From Antedon mediterranea (lineage: Eukaryota; Echinodermata; Crinoidea; Comatulida; Antedonidae), in assembly GCF_964355755.1 (NCBI RefSeq), contig NC_092673.1:2175001-2239000 (forward strand): a stretch of 64,000 nucleotides of DNA. Direction: 5' to 3'. This document shows positions 52,001 through 61,921 of the stretch, piece after piece. The first letter of the stretch is position 1. Each line of letters starts with the position of its first letter. The position numbers and the translations under genes are program-made. The notes beneath the pieces were generated by a model. That model made no database searches. It saw nothing but the letters and a program-made list of their open reading frames with translations, and was not told where the DNA came from.

Positions 52001-53542
52001 GATGTGTATACTGGACCTACGGTTTATCCGAAAAGACTTGTTCTACCACTATAACCAGCAGACTTAGGTCGTCTCCAGTCCACATGAACAAGATGTGTAT
52101 ACTGGACCTACGGTTTATCCGAAAAGACTTGTTCTACCACTATAACCAGCAGACTTAGGTCGTCTCCAGTCCACATGAACAAGATGTGTATACTGGACCT
52201 ACGGTTTATCAGAAAAGACTTGTTCTACCACCATAACCAGCAGACTTAGGTCGTCTCCAGTTCCCACCATGGTGGATATAATTAATAGGCACCACTAGCT
52301 CTTTTTTAGATATGTAATAAGTGAATGTTTTAAGGTTTTTTATTCATGTATGTTTATAATTTTATGGTACGATATCTAATTTTAATAAGATGTTTCTATT
52401 TTTATAGCAATTTTAACTAATTTTTAGTTATTTGTAAAACAATTCTTTTCAGTCCTTTTTTTTTTTTTTTTTCGGAATATTTATTCAACCAAAAAAAACG
52501 ACTTGACTGTCGTTTTGTAATATATTTTTATATACCGAATAAATAATTAAATAAATAAAAATACACAACCATGGAGTGATTGAGCCTCGAACCCTAGCCG
52601 ATGTTTTGTCAATCCAAAGCATGGAGTTACCCTTTCCTCACCATTGCCAATTCCCATTCAATTCTATTCAATTCAATTCAATTTCTTTATTGCTGCAAAT
52701 GCCATCAAGGGCTAATATCCGCTTAAACATACTACATCATACAAACATAATTATACATATTTACATTTAAAATTTAAACACATAAAAATTATAGTCATTA
52801 CTACTGTAGTAGTAGTTATGATTTTTAATTATTGTAATTATTGTTAAATATGATTATTGTTATAATACAAGCTGTAGTAGTCTGTGTTTTCAATTTAAAG
52901 CTTCCTTATCTTTATGTAAAAGTTTACTTTGAACTTACCATTAACCTCCTAAGTAACACAAATTATGACCGTGTTGGAATTTTTCTGAATATAATTGTCA
53001 ATTAGCCGTAATTTGATTGTCTCTTAGAGTAAGTGGGATAGAGCCCCATGGAATGTGATAGTATTAACTGTGAAGTAATTATTATTAGATAGAAAGTTAT
53101 GCAATCAATAAGTAGACCACAGCTTTATTCCAATCTAGCAAAGTAATAATTTGTGAAGGCTCCTCACAGCATTGCTCTATACATTTATAGGACATAAAAA
53201 GCAAGGCGCCCACCCTACACCTTAAAAATAAAAATAAAAATAGGGGATGGGGAAACAACTAATATTAGGTTAATTTTGACAAGAATGTGATGAACATAAT
53301 ATAAAAATTGTTAAAGATTATCTATATTTGAGTTTTTAAAATAAAAATGTGGATATTAAGGGTAAATACATTTTTTTTTAGAATAGCCTGTACATTTTAA
53401 TGTATAGAGAACAGATACACATGCATAAATTGTGTGATGAATGTTGTGTAAATAATTTCATTTGTTGTTATTTTCCAGAAACAAATCAAAGAATCAGAAG
53501 TTAACGCTTAAAGATCTACGCCTGCTGTTTGGTGTTCAATAA
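40078..53542 (+). CDS. TTF2: Transcription termination factor 2 (SNF2-family ATPase)
   Basis: Twenty exons: 40078-40105, 40585-40693, 41094-41180, 41441-41516, 41817-42797, 42937-43072, 43176-43301, 43867-43966, 44244-44383, 44659-44754, 44857-45122, 45962-46161, 46413-46477, 47074-47150, 47313-47404, 47596-47812, 48109-48267, 48788-49092, 49424-49582, 53479-53542. They join in frame to 1160 residues (human 1162). The N-terminus has a GRF-like zinc finger ([13 protein letters not shown] ... SFYIC ... PCMF). Exon 5 (981 bp) encodes a disordered Ser-rich region with a run of about twelve Ser. The ATPase has motif [46 protein letters not shown] and [13 protein letters not shown], and ends [11 protein letters not shown]. 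The family releases RNA polymerase II transcripts using ATP, notably at mitosis. Intron 19 (3.9 kb) is filled with repeats. Confidence 0.95.
41214..41378. mobile_element. 165-bp MITE, AGGGTCTTTCACACCTG family
   Basis: The left end AGGGTCTTTCACACCTGTTC is mirrored by GAACAGGTGGGAAAGACCCT. TTA flanks both sides (41211-41213 and 41379-41381), which fits a PIF/Harbinger-type (Tourist-like) MITE. Inner inverted words AACATCAATGTT and AACATTGATGTT extend the fold. It lies in TTF2 intron 3. Single copy in this window. Confidence 0.85.
43622..43841. mobile_element. MITE, AGCTCTGTCTACACTATC family, copy 3 with insert
   Basis: The left end CATGTCTACACTATCAAACT and right end GTTTGATAGTGTAGACAGAG are inverted; TTA flanks both. 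At 220 bp it is about 70 bp longer than other copies because of an internal AT-rich insert. It lies in TTF2 intron 7, ending 25 bases before exon 8. Confidence 0.8.
45172..45295. repeat. 20-bp minisatellite, about 6 copies
   Basis: TGACATTGCTTGACCCTGTG repeats in tandem, with one TGGTCC variant, in TTF2 intron 11 starting about 50 bases after the exon 11 donor. Confidence 0.9.
45420..45555. mobile_element. MITE, AGCTCTGTCTACACTATC family, copy 4
   Basis: Clean copy of 136 bp. AGCTCTGTCTACACTATCAA at the left and TTTGATAGTGTAGATAGAGC at the right, flanked by TAA on both sides (45417-45419 and 45556-45558). It lies in TTF2 intron 11. Confidence 0.85.
45750..45937. mobile_element. ~185-bp MITE, 'CCACTAGGTGAATTTGT' type
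   Basis: The left end AGCCAATTTTCCACTAGGTG and the right end CAAATTTGCCTAGTGGAAAA are inverted. It lies at the 3' end of TTF2 intron 11, finishing about 25 bases before exon 12, so it borders the region where the branch site should be. Confidence 0.7.
49109..49245. mobile_element. MITE, AGCTCTGTCTACACTATC family, copy 5
   Basis: 137 bp, flanked by TTA on both sides. It begins only 17 bases after the end of TTF2 exon 18. The arms are AGCTCTGTCCACACTCTC and TTTGATAGTGTAGACAGAGC. Confidence 0.85.
49630..49815. mobile_element. MITE, 'GGCCAATTTACACAGAC' family
   Basis: The left end AGGCCAATTTACACAGACAA, followed by GCGGTAACGGTAA, is mirrored by TTACCGTTACCGCTCGTC and AGTGTAAATTGGCCT. About 186 bp, starting 48 bases after the TTF2 exon 19 donor. 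Other copies: 60324-60506, about 8120-8330 and a deleted one near 61462-61536. Confidence 0.85.
50990..51260 (+). mobile_element. Possible SINE-like remnant
   Basis: The words AGGTGCGACATTAAGCCG, GTGCAACATGGCTTATGTGC and ACTTTAAAGAATAT resemble the body of tRNA-derived SINEs common in marine invertebrates. No tRNA head is clear. A related 3' part may be at 51826-51900 and 62655-62720 (CCCCTACTC, TCTCAAAAGA or TCTCGAAAGA). It lies in TTF2 intron 19. Confidence 0.35.
51900..52263. repeat. 91-bp tandem repeat, 4 copies
   Basis: The units start ACATGAACAAGATGTGTATA at 51900, 51991, 52082 and 52173, and end TAGGTCGTCTCCAGT. They are nearly identical (single-base differences such as TATCAGAA against TATCCGAA). 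They lie in TTF2 intron 19. Confidence 0.95.
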
Positions 53543-53663
53543 TGTCTATTCACTGTTTTAGACAAAGTTGTATGGGTAATATGTAATACTATTAATAGTC
53601 TCATGAATACACAGATTCCTGAGTGAAATGCACAGTTATTAAGCAATATGTTGATTGGTGCAA

Positions 53664-53823
53664 AGCTCTGTCTACACTATCAAACCAGTTCGACAAAAAG
53701 TCTGATGTGCCCAAATATGGTAGTGCTATGCCCAAATATGGTAGTGATATGACATCATCATGTCCATACATGGACACATCACATTTTCTTTTGCCCATCA
53801 AGTTTGATAGTGTAGACAGAGCT
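53664..53823. mobile_element. MITE, AGCTCTGTCTACACTATC family, copy 6
   Basis: Arms AGCTCTGTCTACACTATCAA and TTTGATAGTGTAGACAGAGC. An internal CCAAATATGGTAGTG is duplicated in tandem. It lies 121 bases after the TTF2 stop and so may be in the 3' UTR. Confidence 0.85.
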
Positions 53824-54583
53824 TCATTTTTATTGTTATCGATAATATTTAATCAGATGTACCTCCTGTTATTGTCTCTATTGACACCCCTCCTCCCACC
53901 CCCACATAAGAAATAATATTCTTGCTCAAAATATGACCTATAGTATTTATTTAGTAGGCCAAATTTTATTACCAAACTATTTTTTTTCAACATAGAAACA
54001 TGTGTAGGCCCTAATATGTCATGCCTTTTATTATATAATCAATATTAATATTAATTGTTATTATATTAGTGTTGATGGCTTACTATTGCTCAGCTTTATA
54101 GCTGACGAATAACTGAAAATATTAGACTATAATTATATTATAATGGATATTTTCATTCACGACTTTATGTCTGATTTAAAATCATTTAAAATTTCAAAGG
54201 TCCAGCACCTGTCTCCTTCATTCTTATCTACCCGTCTAATGAATGTGTAAGTTGACATTTGTTTCATGTCTAGATCATGTTTATACAACTGACAATACAA
54301 ATCACGTAGTTACATAGGTGTTGATACCCCGGTGATATTTCGTACGGGGTTAATTATAACGTCGTTTGTAAACTGTGAAATCTATATAATTTGCATAAAA
54401 ATATTCAGTAAAACTTCAAATACTTTATCGAATGTTTATATTGGTATTTAATTAGGGCATACATTTTTTATTTTATAGTACTCTAGTTCTAATACAGTTT
54501 CTGTAAAAAAAATAGAATTCAAATTAAACGATGTACATGCTAAAATATTGTACAAAAAAGATGTGCCGCGAACGCATTTCTTA

Positions 54584-54733
54584 AGCCTTGTCTACACTAT
54601 CAAACTTTATGTGACCAAAAAAATGCCCATATATGGATGATGTCATATGACTACCATATTTGGACATATCACTATCATATTTGGGCACATCACACTTTTT
54701 TTGTCAAACTAGTTTGATAGTGTAAACAGAGCT
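54584..54733. mobile_element. MITE, AGCTCTGTCTACACTATC family, copy 7
   Basis: 150 bp with arms AGCCTTGTCTACACTATCAA and TTTGATAGTGTAAACAGAGC, flanked by TTA on both sides. Confidence 0.85.
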
Positions 54734-57700
54734 TTATACATTAAATGTCACTAATTCTTATTGACATTGATGATCGTACGTTTTATACCGTCTATCCTAC
54801 TGTAGAGTTGTGTGTCCACGCATACTTCGCGTTCAGACGATCCTCGCGTTCACATCGCGTTCGTCATCGTCATGAACTATCCATGGTATTTGTTCGAACG
54901 CCTTCATTTCCAAATGGCAAGATGAGAAGTAAAGGTCATATCAAAAATATGATTTTATATTTAGAACATACGACGTGTAGGCTGCTTCCATGTACAGTAT
55001 TAGTGTTGCGACAATGCGAGAGCATGTTAATTAAACCAAAATACATAAGCCCGACATTTGGTAGTAACCGCCATATACCTAGGCCTACTGTCTGTAATGT
55101 TTTTATATATAAAGTCATTATTATTTATATTATTTGTAATAATTAGTCACTGTTTGGAGGTACATCGGTAACAGTGGCTTAGGCTGTGTTTGTGCTTTAC
55201 TGGCAGATAGTGACTATGATTTTATATTTTCTCATTGCGTTGTGTTTGTTTAATTTGTTGATTTGTATTATATTTTGTAAAATGTATATTTTGTCTGAAT
55301 AAGTAATAATAATAATAATATTAATAAATATGATTATTCCTGTAGACACAGAGGCCGTATTTATATAGAAGAAAAAGGGGATGAGATGTTGATTATGCGT
55401 CCTAATCGGTAGGATCTATCACTTATGTGTGTAGGACTTTATAGCTCACTATGTTGGTCGGTCGGTCGGCAACACTCGCTTGAGCACGCGACTGCAACCA
55501 TGTATATGGCCTTGTTAAAATAAGCAACACCACAAGTCACTGATTTTACGATAGAAATGTGTAAACCACTGATCGATAAAAACATCGCATTGCACTCTAT
55601 TGTACGCTACCTTTCAATATGAAATAATATATGAAATTATGCATGCTATTGTAAAATATAACGAAATTGTTAGAATACTAACGAAATACAATACAACTTA
55701 AATTTTAAATACAATGCACTCGAAAATGTGGCTAATTTTAGAACTACTGTAACGAATATGTTATGAGCATTTGCCTGTGTCACCCCGTCAATTCTTTGAA
55801 CATTAAATATTAAAGTCGTACCAAATAATGTAAAATATTGGTTGGCGCCCCATACCTTGTTAGGTTAATCTTCGTTGTCATAATAAGTTATACCAGGGAG
55901 TAACAACTCCCTGGTTATACAAATGAACGATTAAGGATGTATGATTTACTAAGGAGCATGTGGATAGATTAGTCGATAGATGATGTCAACTATACAGGAT
56001 GAAAGATCGCTCAACATCTGCTAACGCATGCGCGATACGTTCTAGCAACACCAACTTTCAAACAAAAATGTAAACAAAATTAAGTCATTATATAACCATA
56101 GTTGGAAGATACCATTAAAATAACTCTTTCTGCTTAATAAAAACATTTATTATAACCGAGAGCACCCAGGTAGTTGAATTTAGAATGCGATGTGAACACG
56201 AATTCACATCGTAAATCTTGGTTCCAACCTAGTCGCGCAACGTAAGCGTAACGCACGCAATCCATCGCTTGTTTTTGGTAAGATTACTTGCGTTGCGCTT
56301 CTTATGTTCAAGTCGCGTGGAACAGTTTTAAAAGAAATCATTAATTTTACAATAAAGAAACATATAAGCAACTATTATCATTAATTGCACTGCATTTGTC
56401 AAATACAAAAAAAACAAATATATTCTAGAAAAAGTTGTGCTTTTACAAACAAAATACTGTGAAACTAAATAAATATTTCTTTAATATTTCTCACACACAA
56501 AGAAAACGTATACTAAAATTTAAATCATACATGTATTTCCTAACAAGGAGATTACGCTGTCTGTAGATACTCCCCTTGGAGTTAAATATCAGTCGGCAAT
56601 TTACGGAAATCTGAGACGACGACGCAAGTACCGTATACATATACACTCTTAATTATTTTGCAGAGGCCTACTCATAATTATGGTATTTTGGTAGGACTTG
56701 TAAAAGCGTTTTTGCGTGGCGATAATTTGTACAATTAATTCAATTTATTTATCTTCTTGTCGGCCCATTTTACGTACTAGACCTACGTACGCGCACTCCA
56801 ATTGTGGCGGTCTTATAATAGACATTATGCGCATGATTAACGAAGTAGTAGTATAGGCCTATTTTGTTGTCTTTGGCAAGGAACTACATCAGCACATTCC
56901 AATCTAACATAGTTAAATAATTTATTTATTATTTTCAATGACCCTTAAATATATGAGGCATAAACAAAAGATAGAAAATCAAAGGTACTTTGCAAAGAGA
57001 CCAAAATACATGCTTAATTAGATTAGGGCAAAAAATAAACAGTGTTTATTATTTTTCATGTTCAAATGTTGTGTGGCGGTCCAAGAAGTGACGTCAATCT
57101 AGACGTCCAACCGACTAATGTTTTAAAGCTATGTTATTTCCGTTGATCTCTAACAGTATTAGTAACATTTAAATGTAACTTTGCATTCCCCAGATAGTAC
57201 ATACTGCCATTTGTTGGCACGTAAATCTGCGTAACGTAAACGTAACAGACTAGGCCGCTAAATCTAGTAATCAAATACACATTCAAATCAGACACAGGGG
57301 TAAGGTAGCCATCTATTTTTCTAGGGTCTACACTAGCTACAACAAACGGATCGGCCATCGTGCTTAAGTTTAACATTTCGACAATTATGAAACCATAGAA
57401 TGGATTGTGGTCATTTTGGCACTAAAAAAAGGGCGTAAAATACTTGCGATATTGACGTTATCGTTATCGTTTAATTGATTACTATTACCTATACGTATTT
57501 GTCTATACGTATTGGTTATGATACAACTCATACATCAAGTGCTGTAAGAGCAGATCAAACATAGTGTCAAAATATTGAACGCAACACGATGGTTCAATTC
57601 AATTCGTCAAGTGTACATTTTACTTATTCGTATCATCGGTGTTGTGTACCATCCATTTCTACAGACTTGTATTGTGGTATTCTAAATATTCCAATGAACG

Positions 57701-58143
57701 CTGTGTGATTCATGACAGGGCAAATGATACTATTGTGGCACGTGCGTTCGCTAATTCTTTCGTTCTCCTCTGAATGCTAATAACATAAATAGGCCTATAC
57801 ACATCAAATAGACAGTTATACTGAGACGCTTTTCTGATTGATTTATACTTTACGGTAATTACGCCTTCCTTGCATAATAATTTAATATAATCAGCAGTAA
57901 CTGTTGATACGATAAATAATATTATAGTTTGTACAAAGCAATAATCCTAAATAAAATTAAGTGTTTGAAATGTTCCGAAGTCTCATTTGCACGATGTATA
58001 TTTCATATTTAACTCCAACCTCCATGCTCCAATCAAACTCAATCAATCGTATTCCATGTTAACCGATTACGTCATTAATAATGTTAGCTGTCCGTCTATA
58101 TTAATAATATACAATCAAGAATTAATTACGTGCTGTATATGTT

Positions 58144-59253
58144 CTAATTTTCAAACATCTTTTTTGCTGATTTAAAGTCAATTTTTTGATATTCAACATC
58201 GCTTGTAACATCTTCAACGAATGGAGTTTGTCTTTCGGATGTTACTTCAGGGGGCGGAGGAGGTGGTGGTGGTAGGTTTCCAGCGTCAATGCTATTAGTG
58301 TCTCTAAATGACACAGTTGGTGTTCGTTGAGATGTTGGTGCTGACTGTTTGTTAATGATGACAGGTTGTACGCCACTATAATTAACCGGTCTGGGAGGTC
58401 TTCTTGGTGCCTTTTCTACCGGTGTTGATGGAGGTGTTGGTGGTGGTGGCGGGGGTGGGGGTTGCGCGTTAGTTGTTGCACGTGATAAGCTCTTCAACGG
58501 TTGAATATGTTGTGGTGGTGGTGGAGGAGGCGGTGTATGAGGACTACGCATTTCGATTGGTACTATCCTATCATGAGTACTGAGAGGTTGCATACGTGGC
58601 GCTTCCACAGACAACTCGCCTCTTTCACTTATGAAACATTTCACTAAATTTGGGTTTACGTCATCTGGCAGTGTATACTGTCGACTGTAGCTACGTTGCG
58701 TAAAACCACCTTGATGATTTGCTTCCCTATGGTTAGCTGTCACCGTAACGGTCCTGTCTTTTACTCTAACCTGGATCTCCTGTGGACTATATTGGCTAAG
58801 ATCCATGGTAGCCTGGAAGCTTCGGTTGTCATATTGTACCAAACTCATTTGTGGAAGTTGTTGAGAAGACGTACCCGTGATATATTGCGGGATAGGAGGC
58901 GTCTTTGAACTAGTGACAGTTACTGGTGTGGTGTAATATCCGTGATAGACAGTTTGATCTTGAGATCCTACTGGAGTCACTTGGATATCTCTTTCTCTCG
59001 ATCGCATAGATGTTGAAGTGACAACATTTCTGGTGTGTGACGTGTTTATGATTGGTGGCGGTGGTGTGACATAGTTCGCCTGTCGGTATGCCTGTGACGT
59101 GATGGGACGCGCGGCTGCTTCTGTACCCGACGATGAGTCAGACACATTAACGATATACTCAATAGGAACAGGCTGCAACGAATTCGGCTGGTTTACGCTG
59201 ACAGTCGGCTGAGTACCAGATGCATAACCTGGAATCTTTATCTCAATGTTCAT
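58144..59253 (-). CDS. Alpha-crystallin-domain protein with polyproline C-terminal extension
   Basis: The single recognisable coding exon encodes 369 residues from MNIEIKIPGY. The start is chosen because a splice acceptor (TTTTTCAG, plus-strand CTGAAAAA from 59271) lies 17 bases upstream; the extra 12 codons of the longer frame would come from intron. Residues ~139-223 form an alpha-crystallin (small heat shock) domain: SFQATMDLSQYSPQEIQVRV, KDRTVTVTANH, RQYTLPDDVNPNLVKCFI, ERGELSVEAPR. The N-terminal ~138 residues are Ser/Thr/Pro-rich. The C-terminal ~145 residues carry at least three runs of seven or eight prolines. Small heat shock proteins are ATP-independent holdase chaperones, and polyproline often binds SH3, WW or EVH1 domains or profilin. 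The long tail is unusual for the family, whose members are commonly 150-250 residues. No close orthologue is named. Confidence 0.8.
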   Translation of the reverse strand: MNIEIKIPGYASGTQPTVSVNQPNSLQPVPIEYIVNVSDSSSGTEAAARPITSQAYRQANYVTPPPPIINTSHTRNVVTSTSMRSRERDIQVTPVGSQDQTVYHGYYTTPVTVTSSKTPPIPQYITGTSSQQLPQMSLVQYDNRSFQATMDLSQYSPQEIQVRVKDRTVTVTANHREANHQGGFTQRSYSRQYTLPDDVNPNLVKCFISERGELSVEAPRMQPLSTHDRIVPIEMRSPHTPPPPPPPQHIQPLKSLSRATTNAQPPPPPPPPTPPSTPVEKAPRRPPRPVNYSGVQPVIINKQSAPTSQRTPTVSFRDTNSIDAGNLPPPPPPPPEVTSERQTPFVEDVTSDVEYQKIDFKSAKKMFEN

Positions 59254-60323
59254 CTTATTCCGCGATTTTTCTGAAAAAGTACGAAACATTATCTAAATCA
59301 TTTAGTCCTACAAGTATAAATCTTTTTCAGCGTAACGCAAAGGTACTTTAACCAAGGCATCGTCAGTTCGGGTTAACCGTCATCGCTTCGTGATTGGTCA
59401 ACGGTGCGCTTACGAACTTGCGTTGCGTCCCGTCCAAGTTAAAAACAAGCTTAAGCTTATACAGTATATTAATAGAACAATATAGATAGGCCTATAAGGT
59501 ATTACTGTAATTTGATTGTATACTTACTGCAAATAGGCTGCCGTTCTATTATGTATTAGGTTTCCGATTCAATATTTCAAAGTTATGTAAATCCATGAGC
59601 AGACGACAAAATAAAATTATCATGAAATAAAAAGATTGAAATTCCGAGAGATGGCCTTGCTCTTCATTGGCCTGCAGCGGTTCATTTACTAAGCAACTTG
59701 CACAAATTACAACCCTTGTTATCTCTGTCATCTTGCATTCAATAGCGCCACCATTCATTAACAGATCGTCTCAAACGAATACATGAATATCATCAGTATT
59801 TACTGTCATCCGTGATATATCACTTCATTTGTTATTTTAGAACACATTAGCTCTACACTGATCATGTAGTGATGTAGTTAAGAAAACAACAATCTAATAG
59901 TACCCACATATGGAAGTCTAGCGCGATTGGTAATACGATGACAAATCTAGCAGTTGTCTTTGAAATTTAAAAAAGTGTAAGAAAGTAAGAAATTGTCATG
60001 TGCGTTCATGTGATAGTGAACAAAGAATGTCATTGATTTTTACAAACTAATTTCAACATTCAATAGTTTTGATATTGTATATAACATTAAAATATTGATT
60101 TTAAAATGTATCATTTAGGCCTAAACTCATAACAGAGGATAGGAAGTATATTTCTACACTTTGCGGCTCATTCGACAGTTTCGTCATTACAATGTTCTTG
60201 AGCAGACATACTTAAAGTAAAGGGGTGGGTCTAAGCAGGGAGTTGTAAAATAAGGTTTGGGACGATAGTGCGCGCAAAAAAAGTAAATGGCTCACTCAAC
60301 AACCGTAGATGGCGTTCGTCTAA

Positions 60324-60506
60324 AGGCCTACACAGACACGAGCGGTGAATGTGTAAGAATCGGAAAACCGCGTAGCTTGTCCCACGTAGAATCTCTAGAG
60401 GAAACCGCATGTCCGCTCCGCGCCTTGTGTACGTAAATGGTCATAATAGGAATTACATGATTCTATATTTTTATTACCGTTACCGCTCGTTGGTGTGAAT
60501 TGGCCT
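60324..60506. mobile_element. MITE, 'GGCCAATTTACACAGAC' family
   Basis: Left end AGGCCTACACAGACACGAGC, right end GCTCGTTGGTGTGAATTGGC. The inner text GCGTAGCTTGTCCCACGTAG matches the copies at 8120 and 49630. TAA precedes it and CAA follows. Confidence 0.8.
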
Positions 60507-60759
60507 CAAACAAGTCCTATCTACATAGATCTAACAATTAACATAGTGATGTGGCGTACCGTATGCATTTTCTACGCACAAAGTTATGCGACATGATAAT
60601 GCGGTTGTTATTGTTCATCATCGTATCAATTTTCTTCTCCGTTTCATTTGTCATTTTAATTTAACCTACAAATGCTTCTTCATTTAGTTTGTCGCAACTG
60701 AATAATGCATGTTCGTTCTTGTTACTTTCGATAGTTGTTGACAGCCGATTCTCGGTCAT

Positions 60760-60910
60760 GGCGTTACGTCCTTGCGTTGCGTCGCTAGTGGGAACCACGC
60801 TTTAGTGATTCACAAGCGATGGATTATTCTAACTGTCGACGGTTGTCATTGGTCAACTCGCTTGCGTTGCGTCTACGTCCTTACGTTGTGGCCTAGTGGG
60901 AACCAAGCTT
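60760..60910. repeat. Two tandem repeat ends, 'CTAGTGGGAACCA' type
   Basis: GCGTCGCTAGTGGGAACCAC near 60780 and GTGGCCTAGTGGGAACCAAG near 60890 lie in the same orientation, each preceded by CTTGCGTTGCGTC or ACGTCCTTACGTTG. Similar words, partly inverted, occur near 56218 (CTTGGTTCCAACCTAG) and 59420. These look like ends of a MITE family related to the element at 45750. Confidence 0.45.
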
Positions 60911-61818
60911 AAAGAATATTTGGTCATAAATATCATGTGTTTCACACGTATCTAGTAGTGACCTAACCTTACATGATACAGGCACCACATATGACATAAA
61001 TGAGATGCTGTATTACTAAATATCCCTATGATACTTCGGAAATAGATAGATGTGGAGGAGATACAGTACTATAGGAATCTAACATTTAAGTAACCATGGC
61101 AATGAAGACAAGTAAATGAAAAATAAAAGAAACAATGCTGTCTTTGAGTAATGCATTTATTTTATCAAAAGTTCTAGTTGTATACAATTATATATAGATT
61201 TCCAACCGATGCCAGCGAAAACGAAGTTTATATTACGAACAATGATCAGCTTGTACTAAAAGATAACGACAATATTCTTCATATTAATAAAATCATATGA
61301 TGATAAATGAGATACATTTCTAAGCTTATACATAATATACAAAACATTCATAAAACAGTATAAAATGATTATAAACGTAATAGAGTTAAAAACGAAACGA
61401 GGAAGGACGTACGTCCAGGTGCACTAGGACCAATCCTTATTCAGGGGACACCACCCCTATAAACGGTAAGCGGAAAATGGTCATAAGGAATAACATAGAT
61501 TCTATATTTTTATTACCGCTCGTCTGTGTAAATGTGTTTACATTTTATACGTACAAAGGCCCATCGATCTACTTGGTTTTACAGACATTTTAACGTCACT
61601 CAATCTTTCAAAATTTAATTATTTCTCCCTGCAAGGTTTTACATTTTTACCCAAAATATTTTACATATTATCAAGTGGTGGCTTCGACCATACAAAGTAT
61701 GCTGCCTAAATGTTAAAACTTAGCTTTAAAAATTCATAATATTAATTCATATATTTCTACTGTTAATCTCTTTCAAAATCTTATCTTGTTAAAATGAAGT
61801 TTGATGGTACACTCGGCT

Positions 61819-61921
61819 TTAATATTCAGTAACATAATTTTCAGTAACAACCACCATCCAATGGAATCCATCCGTTATTGGTAAATGGGAAGATGGAAAA
61901 AGAACATGTCGAATGAAAGAC
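61819..61921 (-). other. ZDHHC16 alternative terminal exon 2 (distal)
   Basis: Acceptor TTTTAAG precedes it. The coding RSFIRHVLFPSSHLPITDGF continues HWMVVVTENYVTEY and a stop. Compared with 63024-63138, the shared core is RH(V/I)LFPSSH(L/V)PI.DG and the tails differ completely. Confidence 0.75.

Larger units (their letters stand above)
53543..58143. other. Intergenic region between TTF2 and the crystallin-domain gene
   Basis: TTF2 and the next gene converge here. I see two MITEs (53664-53823 and 54584-54733), a small palindrome near 55889-55917 (ACCAGGGAG ... CTCCCTGGT) and GC-rich repeat words (GCGCAACGTAAGCGTAACGC near 56230). No supported gene. An 80-codon minus-strand frame at 57134-57376 is not recognised. 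Confidence 0.6.
59254..61818. other. 5' flank of the crystallin gene to 3' end of ZDHHC16
   Basis: No coding sequence recognised. The left part should hold the 5' UTR exon and promoter of the crystallin gene. A MITE lies at 60324-60506, a related deleted copy near 61462-61536, and two same-orientation repeat ends near 60768-60908 (GTGGGAACCA with CTTGCGTTGCGTC). The right part may be ZDHHC16 3' UTR. Confidence 0.5.

Noticed and set aside
54745-55146. 133-codon plus-strand frame
   Set aside because: It begins just after a MITE, has skewed composition and no recognisable domain. Its upstream bases show no acceptor or promoter.
57134-57376. 80-codon minus-strand frame starting MLNLSTMADPF
   Set aside because: No recognised family, no splice signals, and it overlaps repeat-like ACGTAACGTAA words. 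It could be a first exon, but I cannot support it.
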